From: Mesorhizobium sp.
GTDB taxonomy: Bacteria; Pseudomonadota; Alphaproteobacteria; Rhizobiales; Rhizobiaceae
Assembly (NCBI RefSeq): GCF_024509055.1
Contig: NZ_JANINM010000444.1
Location: forward strand, 56,545 to 120,544
Direction: 5' to 3'
DNA length: 64,000 nucleotides
Below the pieces are notes generated by a model. That model saw nothing but the letters and a program-made list of their open reading frames with translations, searched no databases and was not told the origin of the DNA. Shown here one piece after another: positions 25,601 through 35,118 of this stretch; the stretch's first letter is position 1; every line of letters starts with the position of its first letter. The translations under genes were made by a program, and so were the position numbers.

Positions 25601-26557
25601 TCAAGCATCGTAGGTGCGCTCGTGGAGCGGCATTTCCGCGATGATCGCCTGCAATCCGGACAGCAGTGCCTTCTCGGCGCGGTTCATCGTCTTGTCGGGG
25701 TTCACCAGCAGGAAGATGTCGATGGCCGGCGGCGTGTCATAGGGTGGCAGGCGCCACAGGATGCCGTCGGCGACATCGCGCCGCGCCACATGCAACGGCA
25801 GCGGGCCGATTCCCAGTCCGGCGACGATCATGCGCCGCACTTCCTCGAGGCTCGATGAAACGCCCACCACGTCGGCATTGAGCCGGGCCTCGCTGCGCAG
25901 CAGCGCCACCGGTCGCAAGGCATCCGAGATGTGATCGGTCTGGAAAGACACGGAAGGCTCGCCGCGCAGATCGGCCAGCGTCAGCCCTTCCCGCCCGTAC
26001 AGCCTGTGCTGCGGACCGCAGAAGAAGCCGAAGAACTCGCGGTAGACCATGGCATATTCAAGCGCCGGGTCGCGCTGGCTTACCAGGCAGATGCCGAAGG
26101 AGGCGCGGCGCTCCTTCACCTGCTTGGCGACTTCGGTGCTTGCCGCGACCGAGATGGTGATGCTGGCGCGCGGATAATTGCGATGAAACTCCGACAGTGC
26201 CTGATCGAACAGCGGCGAGACGACATGGCTGGCCACGGCAATGGTGACATGGCCAGTGACGTCGTCGCTGATGCCTCGCATCAGCAGCGGCAGTTGCGAT
26301 ATCGTCCCGAACACCTCGACGCTCTGCTCGTAAAGCAGCTTGCCGACCTCGGTGAGCTCGAAACGCGTCGCATCGCGCTCGACCAATCGTCGGCCAACGC
26401 GATCCTCCAGGCGCCTCAGGGCGTTGCTGACGCTCGGCTGCTTGAGGTTGAGCCGCTCGGCGGCGCGCGTGATGCTCTTCACCTCCGCGATGACGACGAA
26501 CGTGCGCAGGAGGTTCCAGTCGAGATCCCAGACCAGGCGTTCGGGCCGCGCAATCAT
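25601..26557 (-). CDS. LysR family transcriptional regulator
   Basis: 318 residues. The N-terminal helix-turn-helix (LLRTFVVIAEVKSITRAAER, NLKQPSVSNALRRLEDRVG) is typical, followed by a periplasmic-binding-like effector domain (GHVTIAVASHVVSPLF). It is transcribed away from the amino acid ABC transporter/dimethylformamidase-like operon. A perfect dyad at 26592-26612 lies in the gap. By LysR habit it should both repress itself and activate the divergent operon when the inducer is bound. Confidence 0.92.
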   Translation of the reverse strand: MIARPERLVWDLDWNLLRTFVVIAEVKSITRAAERLNLKQPSVSNALRRLEDRVGRRLVERDATRFELTEVGKLLYEQSVEVFGTISQLPLLMRGISDDVTGHVTIAVASHVVSPLFDQALSEFHRNYPRASITISVAASTEVAKQVKERRASFGICLVSQRDPALEYAMVYREFFGFFCGPQHRLYGREGLTLADLRGEPSVSFQTDHISDALRPVALLRSEARLNADVVGVSSSLEEVRRMIVAGLGIGPLPLHVARRDVADGILWRLPPYDTPPAIDIFLLVNPDKTMNRAEKALLSGLQAIIAEMPLHERTYDA

Positions 26558-26591
26558 TCCTGATATCTATGCTCCCTATTCCCATTATCTA

Positions 26592-26612
26592 TTTGCGCAA
26601 TGCATGCGCAAA
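26592..26612 (+). promoter_or_regulatory. LysR-type operator dyad
   Basis: Arms TTTGCGCA and TGCGCAAA are exact reverse complements around ATGCA. It is 35 bp from the LysR start and about 77 bp from the start of the divergent transporter operon. It fits the T-N11-A style of LysR boxes. Confidence 0.7.
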
Positions 26613-26688
26613 GGCAATCATGAAATCAGGAGAGCGTCCCAACGCCTCCCAAGAACAAGCCATCGCGCTCCATCCAGAGGACCATCAG

Positions 26689-27471
26689 ATGAACAGAGTA
26701 TTTTCCCGCATCGCCGTCGCCGCGCTGCTGCTCGCCTCGACCTTCACGGCCGTTTCGGCGAACGCCGACGATCTCGAAAAGATCAAGGCGGGGGGCGAGC
26801 TGAAGATTTCGATGAGCGGCCAGTATCCACCCTTCAACTTCGTCAACGACCAGAACGAGGTCGTCGGCTTCGACGCCGATATCGGCAAGGCCATCGCCGA
26901 GCGCATCGGCGTCAAGGGAGCCATCATCACCACGGCCTGGGACGGCATCATCGCCGGCCTGCTGGCCAAGAAGTACGATACCGTCGTCGGCTCCATGACC
27001 ATCACGCCAGAGCGTGAAAAGGTGGTCGATTTCGTCGGTCCCTACTATCACGCCGGCCGCGCGGTTTTCGTCAGCGAGGCTTCCAAGGTGCAGAGCCTGG
27101 ACGAACTCAAGGGCAAGACCCTCGGCGTGACGCTGGGCGAAACGCATGAGAAATGGGCGCGCGAACAGGGCGGCTGGGAAGTCCGCACCTACAAGGGCCT
27201 ACCGGAACTCTTGCTGGAGCTTAAGGCCGGCCGCGTCGATGCCATCGTCGTCGACAACATTCCTGTCATGGTCGCCGTCAAGGAAACCGGCGAGAAGGTG
27301 CGCAGGCTCGATACGCCCAACATCGACGGCGGCAGCGTCGGCATCGGCATCGCCATCCGCAAGAACAATCCGGAACTGAAGGCCGCAATGCAGAAGGCGC
27401 TGGACGACATGCTGGCCGACGGAAGCTACGAGAAGATCTCCAAGCAGTGGATCGGCAGCGACATCCGCTAA
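26689..27471 (+). CDS. Polar amino acid-type ABC transporter substrate-binding protein
   Basis: 260 residues from ATG 26689, at which point a signal peptide begins (RIAVAALLLASTFTAVSANA). The mature sequence is a type II binding protein of the amino acid family 3: GELKISMSGQYPPFNFV, EVVGFDADIGKAIAERIG, GSMTITPEREKVVDFVGPYY. It should be periplasmic. First gene of the LysR-linked operon; two permeases and an ATPase follow. The ligand is probably an amine or amide-containing amino acid analogue, judged from the downstream enzymes. Confidence 0.92.
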   Translation: MNRVFSRIAVAALLLASTFTAVSANADDLEKIKAGGELKISMSGQYPPFNFVNDQNEVVGFDADIGKAIAERIGVKGAIITTAWDGIIAGLLAKKYDTVVGSMTITPEREKVVDFVGPYYHAGRAVFVSEASKVQSLDELKGKTLGVTLGETHEKWAREQGGWEVRTYKGLPELLLELKAGRVDAIVVDNIPVMVAVKETGEKVRRLDTPNIDGGSVGIGIAIRKNNPELKAAMQKALDDMLADGSYEKISKQWIGSDIR

Positions 27472-27479
27472 TTCCAACA

Positions 27480-27509
27480 GGCTTCAGGCGGCCAAACCCG
27501 CCTGAAGCC
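27480..27509 (+). other. Intercistronic hairpin after the amino acid-binding-protein gene
   Basis: GGCTTCAGGCGG pairs perfectly with CCGCCTGAAGCC over a 6-nt loop, 9 bp after the binding-protein stop, with no U-tract. It is placed to stabilise the binding-protein message or to reduce read-through to the permease genes. Confidence 0.6.
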
Positions 27510-27535
27510 ACCTGCCACCCCCGCCGGACCATCCC

Positions 27536-28183
27536 ATGGATTTCTCCCTGATGCGGCGCGTCTTCCCGTTTTTCGCGGAAGCCGCCCTGGTAACGATCGA
27601 GATCACGGCATTGGCCCTAATCCTGGGTCTCGTGGTAGCGGCGCTGGCCGCGACCGCGAAGATGTCAAGGTCTGCGATCCTGAGGGCCATCGGCACGCTC
27701 TATGTCAGCCTGTTTCGCGGCACGCCCTGCTTGATCCAGCTCTTCGTGCTCTACTTTGGCGGTCCGCAGATCGGCATCAACCTGGAGCCGTTCGCAGCGG
27801 GAGTCATCGGCCTCGGCCTCAACATCGGCGCCTATATGACCGAATCGATCCGTGGCGCGCTGATTGCAGTTGACCGGGGCCAGACCGAGGCCGCGCGCAC
27901 CATCGGGTTCAGCCGTTTCCAGACTTTGCGCAAGGTCGTGCTGCCGCAGGCCGCCCGGCTGATGATCCGCCCGCTCGGCGTCAACACCGTCGCGCTCCTG
28001 AAAGGATCTGCCCTTGTGTCGACGATCTCGGTCGTGGAGCTGACCTATACGGCCCAGCGCTTCATCGGCTCCACCTACAAGCCATTCGAGATCTTCGGCG
28101 TCGCGGCGCTCCTCTACATGGTCATGGTCTACGCCGTGGCCCGAGCCGTCGACCTGCTCGACAAACGCTTTGCCATCGTCTGA
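27536..28183 (+). CDS. Amino acid ABC transporter permease (first)
   Basis: 215 residues of the HisM/GlnP type. The conserved permease segment [20 protein letters not shown] with following [15 protein letters not shown] is the EAA loop that contacts the ATPase. Several hydrophobic helices surround it. It follows the binding-protein gene and precedes a second permease by 12 bp; the two likely form a heterodimer. Confidence 0.92.
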   Translation: MDFSLMRRVFPFFAEAALVTIEITALALILGLVVAALAATAKMSRSAILRAIGTLYVSLFRGTPCLIQLFVLYFGGPQIGINLEPFAAGVIGLGLNIGAYMTESIRGALIAVDRGQTEAARTIGFSRFQTLRKVVLPQAARLMIRPLGVNTVALLKGSALVSTISVVELTYTAQRFIGSTYKPFEIFGVAALLYMVMVYAVARAVDLLDKRFAIV

Positions 28184-28195
28184 CCGGAGAGCGCG

Positions 28196-28855
28196 ATGGA
28201 AGGTTTGGATTTCACTGTCGTATTGCCCTACTGGGACCTTCTACTGACAGGCGCCTGGTGGACAGCCGTGCTGACGGTCTCGGCGGGAGCGCTCAGCTTC
28301 GTCTTCGGCATCCTGTTCGCGGTCATTGTCCTCTACGCACCGGCGATCATCGCTTATCCCGTGCGCGCCTTCATGTGGGTGTTCATGGGCACGCCGCTGC
28401 TGTTGCAGTTGTTCCTGATCTATTTCGGCCTGGTGCAGGTCGGCATCGACATTCCCGCCCTTGCCGCCGGCATCATCGGGCTTGGCCTGCACTTCGCTGT
28501 CTACAATGCCGACGTCATCCGCGCCGGCATCGTCGCCGTCGATGCCGGCCAGACGGAAGGCGCGCGCAGCATCGGCTTCGGCAAGTGGCAGACATTGCGC
28601 TACGTCGTCGTGCCACAAGCTGTCCGCAACACCGCCCCGCCGATCGGAGGCAACATGATCGCGCTCCTGAAAGAATCCTCGATCGTGTCGGTGATCGGCA
28701 TTGCCGAACTGGTCCATTCGGCCCAGCTGGCGATCAGCGAAACGTTCCGGCCGTTCGAGTTCTACATCACCGCGGCGGCGCTCTATTACATTCTCAATCT
28801 CGCGCTCGAAGCGGGTTTGCGCCGGTTCGAGCGGCGCGTGGAGGTTTCCCGATGA
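28196..28855 (+). CDS. Amino acid ABC transporter permease (second)
   Basis: 219 residues, homologous in pattern to the first permease: [16 protein letters not shown], then the EAA loop [18 protein letters not shown] and [20 protein letters not shown]. An inner-membrane component of the same importer. Its stop overlaps the ATPase start by 4 bp (ATGA). Confidence 0.92.
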   Translation: MEGLDFTVVLPYWDLLLTGAWWTAVLTVSAGALSFVFGILFAVIVLYAPAIIAYPVRAFMWVFMGTPLLLQLFLIYFGLVQVGIDIPALAAGIIGLGLHFAVYNADVIRAGIVAVDAGQTEGARSIGFGKWQTLRYVVVPQAVRNTAPPIGGNMIALLKESSIVSVIGIAELVHSAQLAISETFRPFEFYITAAALYYILNLALEAGLRRFERRVEVSR

Positions 28856-29616
28856 GCACCCAGAAGCCAATGGTCGAGGTTCGCGGCGCGCGCAAATCCT
28901 TTGGCCCGATGGAAGTCCTCAAAGGCATCGACCTGTCGGTGGACCGTGGGCAGATCGTGGCGATCATCGGGCCGAGCGGCTCGGGCAAGAGCACGCTGCT
29001 GCGCTCGATCAACCACCTGGAGACCTTGAATGGTGGCGAAGTCTGGCTCGACGGCGTGCAGGTCAACCAGCCCTTGCGCGGCCAGGCTTTTGAACGTCAT
29101 ATCAATAGCGTGCGCCAGCAGATGGGCATGGTTTTTCAGCACTTCAACCTTTTCCCGCATCTGACCGTACTTGAGAACATCGCCATGGGACCCACCATCC
29201 TCAAGGGCATCAGCAAGAGCGAGGCGCATGCGCTGGCGCACGGCCTCCTGTCCAAGGTCGGGCTAGCCGACAAGATCGATGCCTATCCGTCGCGGCTCTC
29301 CGGCGGCCAGAAGCAGCGCGTGGCCATCGCGCGCGCATTGGCCATGCAGCCCAAGGTGATGCTGTTCGACGAGGCGACATCGGCGCTCGACCCAGAGCTC
29401 GTCGACGAGGTCAACGCCGTCATGAAGCAGCTTGCCGCCGAACATATGACGATGCTCATCGTCACGCACGAGATGCGCTTTGCCGGTGAAGTGGCGGATC
29501 GCGTGCTGTTCATGGACGGAGGCGCCGTCGTGGAAGAAGGCCCGCCGTCCGAGATATTCCGCGCACCGAAAATGGAACGCACCCGTACGTTCCTGAAGAA
29601 ATACCTCTCCGCCTGA
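28852..29616 (+). CDS. Amino acid ABC transporter ATP-binding protein
   Basis: 254 residues from ATG 28852. Walker [11 protein letters not shown]-loop [12 protein letters not shown], signature [15 protein letters not shown], Walker [16 protein letters not shown] and the switch His in VTHEMRF are all intact, as in the GlnQ/HisP group. It powers the importer encoded just upstream, and the dimethylformamidase-like gene follows by 8 bp, so uptake and degradation are one transcription unit. Confidence 0.94.
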   Translation: MSTQKPMVEVRGARKSFGPMEVLKGIDLSVDRGQIVAIIGPSGSGKSTLLRSINHLETLNGGEVWLDGVQVNQPLRGQAFERHINSVRQQMGMVFQHFNLFPHLTVLENIAMGPTILKGISKSEAHALAHGLLSKVGLADKIDAYPSRLSGGQKQRVAIARALAMQPKVMLFDEATSALDPELVDEVNAVMKQLAAEHMTMLIVTHEMRFAGEVADRVLFMDGGAVVEEGPPSEIFRAPKMERTRTFLKKYLSA

Positions 29617-29624
29617 GTTCGAGC

Positions 29625-31265
29625 ATGACCAGACCGACCACCGAATTCCCCGATTTCGGACTGACGCCCGACCAACGCCGGCACGCGGTGCGCGGCCATT
29701 ACTATGAGTGGCCGGGCATGGACGGCGAGCGCGGCGAGATCTGGTGCTACAGCGACCGCTTCTCCTACCGCTCCGGCGAGACAGTCACGTTGCACGTCAG
29801 TTCAACGGCGCCGACCTTTAGCATGGCGGTCATCCGCGACGGCGGCGGTGAGACCAAAGTGTTCGATAAATCGGACATTGCAGCTCGCTGGCAGGAGAGC
29901 CCTGACCAGTGCTCGGCCGAAGGCTGCGGCTGGGAAGCGTCGTTTGAATTCCGCGTCGACGGCGACTGGCCGTCCGGCGCCTATCGGATAACGCTGACCG
30001 CCGACGGCCGCGACGGCAAGCCGATCCAAAGCCATCACCTGTTCATCGTCTCGCCCCAACCCGGCAAGAAACCCGGCCGTGTGCTGCAGGTGGCCGCGAC
30101 GGGCACCTGGCTCGCCTACAATACCTGGGGCGGCTCCAACCACTATCAGGGCATTACCGGGCCGGATCGCAACCAGTATTCGCCACTCGTGTCGACGCAG
30201 CGACCCTGGTGCCGTGGCTTCGTCGTGTTGCCGAGGGATGCGCCGCGCGTGCCACTGGAGGTCGCCGTGCCGCCGAAGACGGTGCCGCGCTATCCGCATA
30301 TGGAATGGGCTTTGGCCACCGGCCATTCGAAGAAATACGCCTCGTCGGGCTGGGCCAGCTATGACAGCCACTTCTTCCGCTTCGCCGAGCGTGCCGGCTA
30401 CGGCGTCGATCTCGCCAGCCAGCACGATCTGCATTTCTCGCCGGAGATTCTTGACGGTTACGATTGCGCCGTCTTCGTCGGCCATGACGAATACTGGACC
30501 TGGGAGATGCGCGACGCCGTCGACGAGTATGTCGAGCGCGGCGGCCATGCGGCGCGCTTTGCCGGCAATTTCATGTGGCAGACGCGTCTTGAGGACGAGG
30601 GGCGCCGGCAGGTCTGCTACAAATACCGCGCCCGCGCCGAGGATCCCGCCTATCGCGGCGGCGACGTGACCCGCGCCACCAATTCCTGGGAGGCCCCTGA
30701 AATCGGCCGGCCCGGCTCGGCGACCTTCGGGCTCAATGCGACACGCGGCCTTTACGCGGGCTGGGGCGGCTGCGCGCCGCGAGGCGTGCGGGGTTTCCCG
30801 GTCTACCGTCCCGGGCATTGGGCCTTCGCCGGCACCGGCATCTATTATGGCGACCTGCTGGGCGCCGACAGCCATGTCTATGGCTATGAGGTCGACGGCC
30901 TCGACTTCGAGCTTCGCAACGGCCTGCCCTACCCGACCGCGACCAGCGGCGCGCCTGACGGCCTGCAGGTCCTCGCCGTCGGTATGGCCAGCCAGGTCGA
31001 GGAGAGCGCCGACATCCCGATCGAGGATCAGTTCCTCACCGACGAGGACGGCCGCTTCAGCGCCGAAACGCTCTTCGGCGACAGGAGCGACGCCAGCCTC
31101 GAAAAAGTCAAACGCAGCAACGGCATGATCGTCAACTTCCCGCGCGGCAAGGGCGAGGTGTTTCACGCCGGAAGCTGCGAATGGGTGGCCGGCCTGCTGA
31201 GACAAGACCCGATGGTCGAACGCGTCACCCAGAATGTCCTCGATCGCTACCTTGGAAAGTCCTGA
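29625..31265 (+). CDS. N,N-dimethylformamidase beta (large) subunit-like protein
   Basis: 546 residues. The sequence matches the N,N-dimethylformamidase large-subunit family: an N-terminal beta-rich part (FSYRSGETVTLHVSSTAP), GTWLAYNTWGGSNHYQGI near residue 165, the core VFVGHDEYWTWEMRDAVDEY near residue 284, and a C-terminal SCEWVAGLL. The Paracoccus enzyme is an iron-dependent amidohydrolase that splits dimethylformamide and also needs a small subunit; no small-subunit gene is visible here. In this operon it more likely hydrolyses an amide imported by the ABC system. It overlaps no neighbour; the aminotransferase start follows by 1 bp. Confidence 0.85.
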   Translation: MTRPTTEFPDFGLTPDQRRHAVRGHYYEWPGMDGERGEIWCYSDRFSYRSGETVTLHVSSTAPTFSMAVIRDGGGETKVFDKSDIAARWQESPDQCSAEGCGWEASFEFRVDGDWPSGAYRITLTADGRDGKPIQSHHLFIVSPQPGKKPGRVLQVAATGTWLAYNTWGGSNHYQGITGPDRNQYSPLVSTQRPWCRGFVVLPRDAPRVPLEVAVPPKTVPRYPHMEWALATGHSKKYASSGWASYDSHFFRFAERAGYGVDLASQHDLHFSPEILDGYDCAVFVGHDEYWTWEMRDAVDEYVERGGHAARFAGNFMWQTRLEDEGRRQVCYKYRARAEDPAYRGGDVTRATNSWEAPEIGRPGSATFGLNATRGLYAGWGGCAPRGVRGFPVYRPGHWAFAGTGIYYGDLLGADSHVYGYEVDGLDFELRNGLPYPTATSGAPDGLQVLAVGMASQVEESADIPIEDQFLTDEDGRFSAETLFGDRSDASLEKVKRSNGMIVNFPRGKGEVFHAGSCEWVAGLLRQDPMVERVTQNVLDRYLGKS

Positions 31266-31266
31266 C

Positions 31267-32646
31267 ATGTCGAAGACCCAGACCGCCGCTCAAGAGACCG
31301 AAGCCCGGCGAGAATCGCATCTGTTCTACCTGTCCAGCCTGCGCCGGCCGCTGATCGACCGTGCCGAAGGCATCTATATGTGGACGCAGGATGGCCGCCG
31401 CTTCATCGATGGCTCGAGCGGCCCGATGGTGGCCAATATCGGCCACTCCAACCGCAATGTGCTGGATGCCATGAAGCGGCAGATGGACCGCGCCACCTTC
31501 GCCTATCGGCTGCATTTCGAAAACGAGCCCGCTGAGGAGCTGGCTCGGGAACTGGCGCGGAAACTGCCCGAAGGCGTGGACCGCATCTTCTTCGTATCCG
31601 GCGGTTCGGAAGCGACCGAATCCTGCATCAAGCTGGCACGCCAATGGGCAGTCGCCACGGGCCAGCCGAGCCGCTGGAAGGTGATCACGCGCTTCCCCTC
31701 CTATCATGGCGGCACGCTGGGTTCGCTTTCGATCACCGGCGACGACGCGCTGGCCGAAACCTTCACGCCGATGATGCGGCCAATGCCGACCGTGCCGGCG
31801 CCGACGGCATGGCGCGACCGTGACAATCTCTCGATGGAGCAGCGCGGCGTCCGCTACGCCGACATGCTGGAGGAGAAGATCCTGGCCGAAGGTCCGGATA
31901 GCGTGGTCGCCTTCATCATGGAGCCGATCGGGGGCGCGGCCACCGCAGCCCTTGTGGCGCCAGACAGCTATTATGCGCGCATTCGCGAGATCTGCGATCG
32001 CTACGGCATCCTGCTCATCCACGACGAAGTGATGAGCGGCGCCGGGCGCACCGGCAAGTTCCTCAGCGGCGACCACTGGAACTGCAAGCCTGACATCGTC
32101 GCGCTGTCCAAGGGGCTGGGTTCCGGCTACGCGCCGCTCGGCGCGCTGGCCGCTCCGATGCGCCTGGTGCAGCCGCTGCTGGCCTCGGGCGGCTTCCAGC
32201 ATGGCCACACCTATGCCGGCAATCCGCTTGCCTGCGCCGCCGGGCTTGCGGTGCTCGGCGAAATGGACCGGCTCGATCTGATCGCCAACTCCGCCGCCAT
32301 GGGCGACGTGCTGATCGGCGAGTTGAAGGCGTTGCAGAGACGTTTCCCCTTCATCGCCGATGTACGCGGCAAGGGGCTGCTGCTCGGCGCCGAAATGGTC
32401 GCCAACCCGGAGACGCTGAAGCCTATCGACCCGGCCCGCAAGGCCACGCAACGCCTGCTGGATCTTGCTTATGCGCGCGGTCTGATCATCTATGGCCGCA
32501 AGGTCAAGGGCGGAGTCGACGGCGACAACTTCATGGTGGCGCCGCCGATGATCATCACGCGTGAGCAGATCGGCGAGATGGTCGCCATCATCGGCGACTC
32601 GCTGGAAGCGCTCGCCGCCGAGCTCGACCTGCCGGTGGAAGGCTGA
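31267..32646 (+). CDS. Class III aminotransferase (aspartate aminotransferase family)
   Basis: 459 residues from ATG 31267; an ATG 33 bases earlier lies inside the previous gene. PLP-binding features are FVSGGSEATESCIKLAR, the Asp of LLIHDEVMSGAGRTGKF, and the Schiff-base Lys in ALSKGLGSGYAPLGA. This class moves omega- or beta-amino groups to a keto acid, as in beta-alanine, GABA or polyamine breakdown. Placed between the amidase-like and BKACE genes, it may turn a liberated amino compound into a beta-keto or semialdehyde product. Confidence 0.92.
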   Translation: MSKTQTAAQETEARRESHLFYLSSLRRPLIDRAEGIYMWTQDGRRFIDGSSGPMVANIGHSNRNVLDAMKRQMDRATFAYRLHFENEPAEELARELARKLPEGVDRIFFVSGGSEATESCIKLARQWAVATGQPSRWKVITRFPSYHGGTLGSLSITGDDALAETFTPMMRPMPTVPAPTAWRDRDNLSMEQRGVRYADMLEEKILAEGPDSVVAFIMEPIGGAATAALVAPDSYYARIREICDRYGILLIHDEVMSGAGRTGKFLSGDHWNCKPDIVALSKGLGSGYAPLGALAAPMRLVQPLLASGGFQHGHTYAGNPLACAAGLAVLGEMDRLDLIANSAAMGDVLIGELKALQRRFPFIADVRGKGLLLGAEMVANPETLKPIDPARKATQRLLDLAYARGLIIYGRKVKGGVDGDNFMVAPPMIITREQIGEMVAIIGDSLEALAAELDLPVEG

Positions 32647-32656
32647 GGGCAAGAAA

Positions 32657-33586
32657 ATGGCGCCGAGGAAAGTCATCATCACCTGCGCCGTCACCGGCTC
32701 GGTGCATACGCCGTCGATGTCCCCACACCTGCCGGTCACGCCGGACCAGATCGCCACGGACGCCATCGCCGCGGCCGAAGCCGGCGCTTCGATCCTGCAT
32801 CTTCACGCCCGCGACCCCAGGGATGGCAGGCCGACCGCTGACCCGGACGTGTTCATGCAGTTCCTGCCCCGTATCAAGCAGGCGACCGACGCGGTGGTGA
32901 ACATCACTACGGGCGGCTCGTCCCTGATGACGCTCGACCAACGGCTGGCTGCGCCTTTGCGGGCGCAACCGGAAATGTGCTCGCTCAACATGGGCTCAAT
33001 GAATTTCGCGCTGTTCCCAATGCTCGACAAGCCGAGGGAGTGGCAGCACGAATGGGAGCCGAAACTGCTCGAAGCGACACGCGACACAATCTTCAAGAAC
33101 ACGTTCGCCGACATGGAAGGCGTGCTGGAGAGGCTGGGCAAGGGCTGTGGCACGCGTTTCGAATTCGAATGCTACGATGTCGGCCATCTCTACTCGCTGG
33201 CACATTTCAGAGACCGGGGGCTCGTGTCGGGACCGCTGTTCATCCAGTTCGTGCTCGGCATCCTGGGAGGCATCGGCGCCGATCCCGACAACCTCGTCCA
33301 TATGAAACGCATCGCCGACAAGCTGTTCGGCGACAGCTACCAGTTCTCGGTGCTCGCCGCCGGCCGCAACCAGATGCCGCTGATCTCGATCGCTGCCGCT
33401 ATGGGCGGCAATGTCCGCGTCGGCCTGGAGGACAGTCTTTACGACGGGCGGCAACTGGCGAAATCCAATGCCGACCAGGTGCGCCGCATCCGCGGTATCC
33501 TCGAGGGCCTGTCGCTGGACGTCGCCACGCCCGCCGAAGCGCGCGAAATGCTGGCGCTGAAGGGCGGTGACCGGGTGGCGTTTTGA
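32657..33586 (+). CDS. BKACE family (3-keto-5-aminohexanoate cleavage-type) enzyme
   Basis: 309 residues from ATG 32657. Zn-ligand histidines are in LHLHARDPRDGRPT (near residue 45), with the family's C-terminal VRVGLEDSLYDGRQLAKSNA. BKACE enzymes condense a beta-keto acid with acetyl-CoA to yield acetoacetate and a CoA ester. This fits an operon that makes a beta-keto acid by transamination of a beta-amino acid. It shares a 1-bp stop/start overlap with the next gene. Different family members have different substrates, so the exact one is open. Confidence 0.9.
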   Translation: MAPRKVIITCAVTGSVHTPSMSPHLPVTPDQIATDAIAAAEAGASILHLHARDPRDGRPTADPDVFMQFLPRIKQATDAVVNITTGGSSLMTLDQRLAAPLRAQPEMCSLNMGSMNFALFPMLDKPREWQHEWEPKLLEATRDTIFKNTFADMEGVLERLGKGCGTRFEFECYDVGHLYSLAHFRDRGLVSGPLFIQFVLGILGGIGADPDNLVHMKRIADKLFGDSYQFSVLAAGRNQMPLISIAAAMGGNVRVGLEDSLYDGRQLAKSNADQVRRIRGILEGLSLDVATPAEAREMLALKGGDRVAF

Positions 33587-34083
33587 TGCCATTGGAAGCT
33601 GTTACACTCCGACCGGCCCGCATCGAGGACGCCGACACGATACACGCTGCGCTCCTCAGGCTCGGCAGCCATATCGGCGCGCACCAGGAAATCAGCTCGA
33701 CGCCGGACGACCTCCGCCGCTATGGCTTCGGCGACAAACCCGCCTTCTCGACTCTGATCGCCGAGGTTGAAGGCGAATTCGCCGGGCTTTGCCTGCACTT
33801 CCCGATCTTCTCGACCTGGATGGGACGTCCTGGCGTCTATGTGCAGGACCTCTATGTCGAGGATCGCTTTCGCGGCCGCAGGATCGGCGAGAAACTGCTG
33901 CGGCGGGTGGCAAAAGAGTGCCGCGCCGCCGGCGGCGTCTATCTGCGGCTTTCGGTCGACACCGACAACGAGACCGCCAAGACCTTCTACGAAAAGCTTG
34001 GCATCGGCTGGTCGAGCTACGAGCAGACGCAAAAGATCGTCGGCGATGCCTTCTTTGCCTTTGCCGACGCACCGGAGAGATGA
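33586..34083 (+). CDS. GNAT family N-acetyltransferase
   Basis: 165 residues from ATG 33586. The acetyl-CoA-binding loop is in VQDLYVEDRFRGRRIGEKLL (near residues 85-104), with the C-terminal NETAKTFYEKLGI. Resembles diamine or amino-group acetyltransferases in general layout. It sits beside a deacetylase of the histone-deacetylase/polyamine family, an acetylation-deacetylation pair within one operon. Confidence 0.9.
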   Translation: MPLEAVTLRPARIEDADTIHAALLRLGSHIGAHQEISSTPDDLRRYGFGDKPAFSTLIAEVEGEFAGLCLHFPIFSTWMGRPGVYVQDLYVEDRFRGRRIGEKLLRRVAKECRAAGGVYLRLSVDTDNETAKTFYEKLGIGWSSYEQTQKIVGDAFFAFADAPER

Positions 34084-34085
34084 TG

Positions 34086-35114
34086 ATGAAAGCCTTCTAT
34101 GCCGAGGAACAGAAACGCCACGATCCGAAGGCCTTCCTCTCCAGCGGCGCGCCGCAGCCCAATCCGGAAAAGCCGGAGCGCGTCGAAAGATTATTAGCCG
34201 GCGCAATATCGGCAGGATTGACGGTTGAACGTCCAGGCAATCATGGCCTCGGCCCGATATCCGCCGTGCATACGCCCGAATATCTCGACTTCCTCGAGCA
34301 CATCTTCCTGCGCTGGCAGCGCATCGAAGGCGCGTCGGCGGAGGTCATCCCGAATATCCACCCGATCGCGCGCAACGGCTCCTATCCGGCATCGGCCGTC
34401 GGCCAGGCCGGCTACCACATGGCCGATACCGCTTGCCCGATCTCGGCGGAGACCTGGGAAAGCGCGCTCTGGAGCGCCTGGAGCGCGGTGGAAGCGGCCG
34501 ACTCGGTGATGGCGGGCGCGGCTTCGGCCTATGCGCTGTGTCGCCCGCCGGGTCACCATGCCTTCGCCGATGTCGCCGGCGGCTTCTGCTTCATCAACAA
34601 TTCGGCTGTGGCGGCGCAGGTTCTGCGCAAGAGTGCAGCACGTGTCGCGATACTCGACGTCGACCTGCATCACGGCAACGGCACCCAAGGCATCTTCTAC
34701 GCAAGACCCGATGTGCTCACGGTCTCGCTGCACGCCGATCCCGTGCGCTTCTACCCCTTCTTCTGGGGCCATGCCGACGAGCGCGGCGAAGGCGCCGGCC
34801 TCGGCTACAATTTCAACCTGCCGCTGCCGCGCAAATCCGGCGACGCTGCGTTCCTCGAAGCGCTGGCCAACGCCTTCCAGCGCATCCGCGCTTTCGCGCC
34901 TGAAGCCCTGGTCGTGGCGCTCGGCCTCGACGCCTTCGAGGGCGATCCGTTCGGTGGTCTTTCGGTGACGACGCCCGGCTTCTCACGCATCGGCGAGGCG
35001 ATCGCCGGGCTCGGCCTGCCGACGGTGATCGTTCAGGAAGGCGGCTATCTCTGCGACGCGCTGGGTGACAATCTCACCGCTTTCCTGACCGGCTTCGGCG
35101 CCAGGAAAAGCTAG
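34086..35114 (+). CDS. Histone deacetylase/acetylpolyamine amidohydrolase family protein
   Basis: 342 residues; three ATGs run together at 34080, 34083 and 34086, and GGAGAG gives the best spacing to the last. All zinc-deacetylase features are present: the HH pair in CRPPGHHAF, the zinc ligands in ILDVDLHHGNG and LGLDAFEGDP, and the C-terminal EGGY tyrosine. Bacterial relatives deacetylate acetylpolyamines or other N-acetylated amines, so it probably removes an acyl group from an operon substrate. It converges with the cysteine desulfurase-like gene, only 4 bp apart. Confidence 0.93.
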   Translation: MKAFYAEEQKRHDPKAFLSSGAPQPNPEKPERVERLLAGAISAGLTVERPGNHGLGPISAVHTPEYLDFLEHIFLRWQRIEGASAEVIPNIHPIARNGSYPASAVGQAGYHMADTACPISAETWESALWSAWSAVEAADSVMAGAASAYALCRPPGHHAFADVAGGFCFINNSAVAAQVLRKSAARVAILDVDLHHGNGTQGIFYARPDVLTVSLHADPVRFYPFFWGHADERGEGAGLGYNFNLPLPRKSGDAAFLEALANAFQRIRAFAPEALVVALGLDAFEGDPFGGLSVTTPGFSRIGEAIAGLGLPTVIVQEGGYLCDALGDNLTAFLTGFGARKS

Positions 35115-35118
35115 ATCA

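Noticed and set aside
29802..31268. A 488-codon minus-strand frame
   Set aside because: Antisense of the dimethylformamidase-like gene, low complexity and no motif; a shadow frame.
31225..32766. A 513-codon minus-strand frame
   Set aside because: Antisense of the aminotransferase gene; no domain features.
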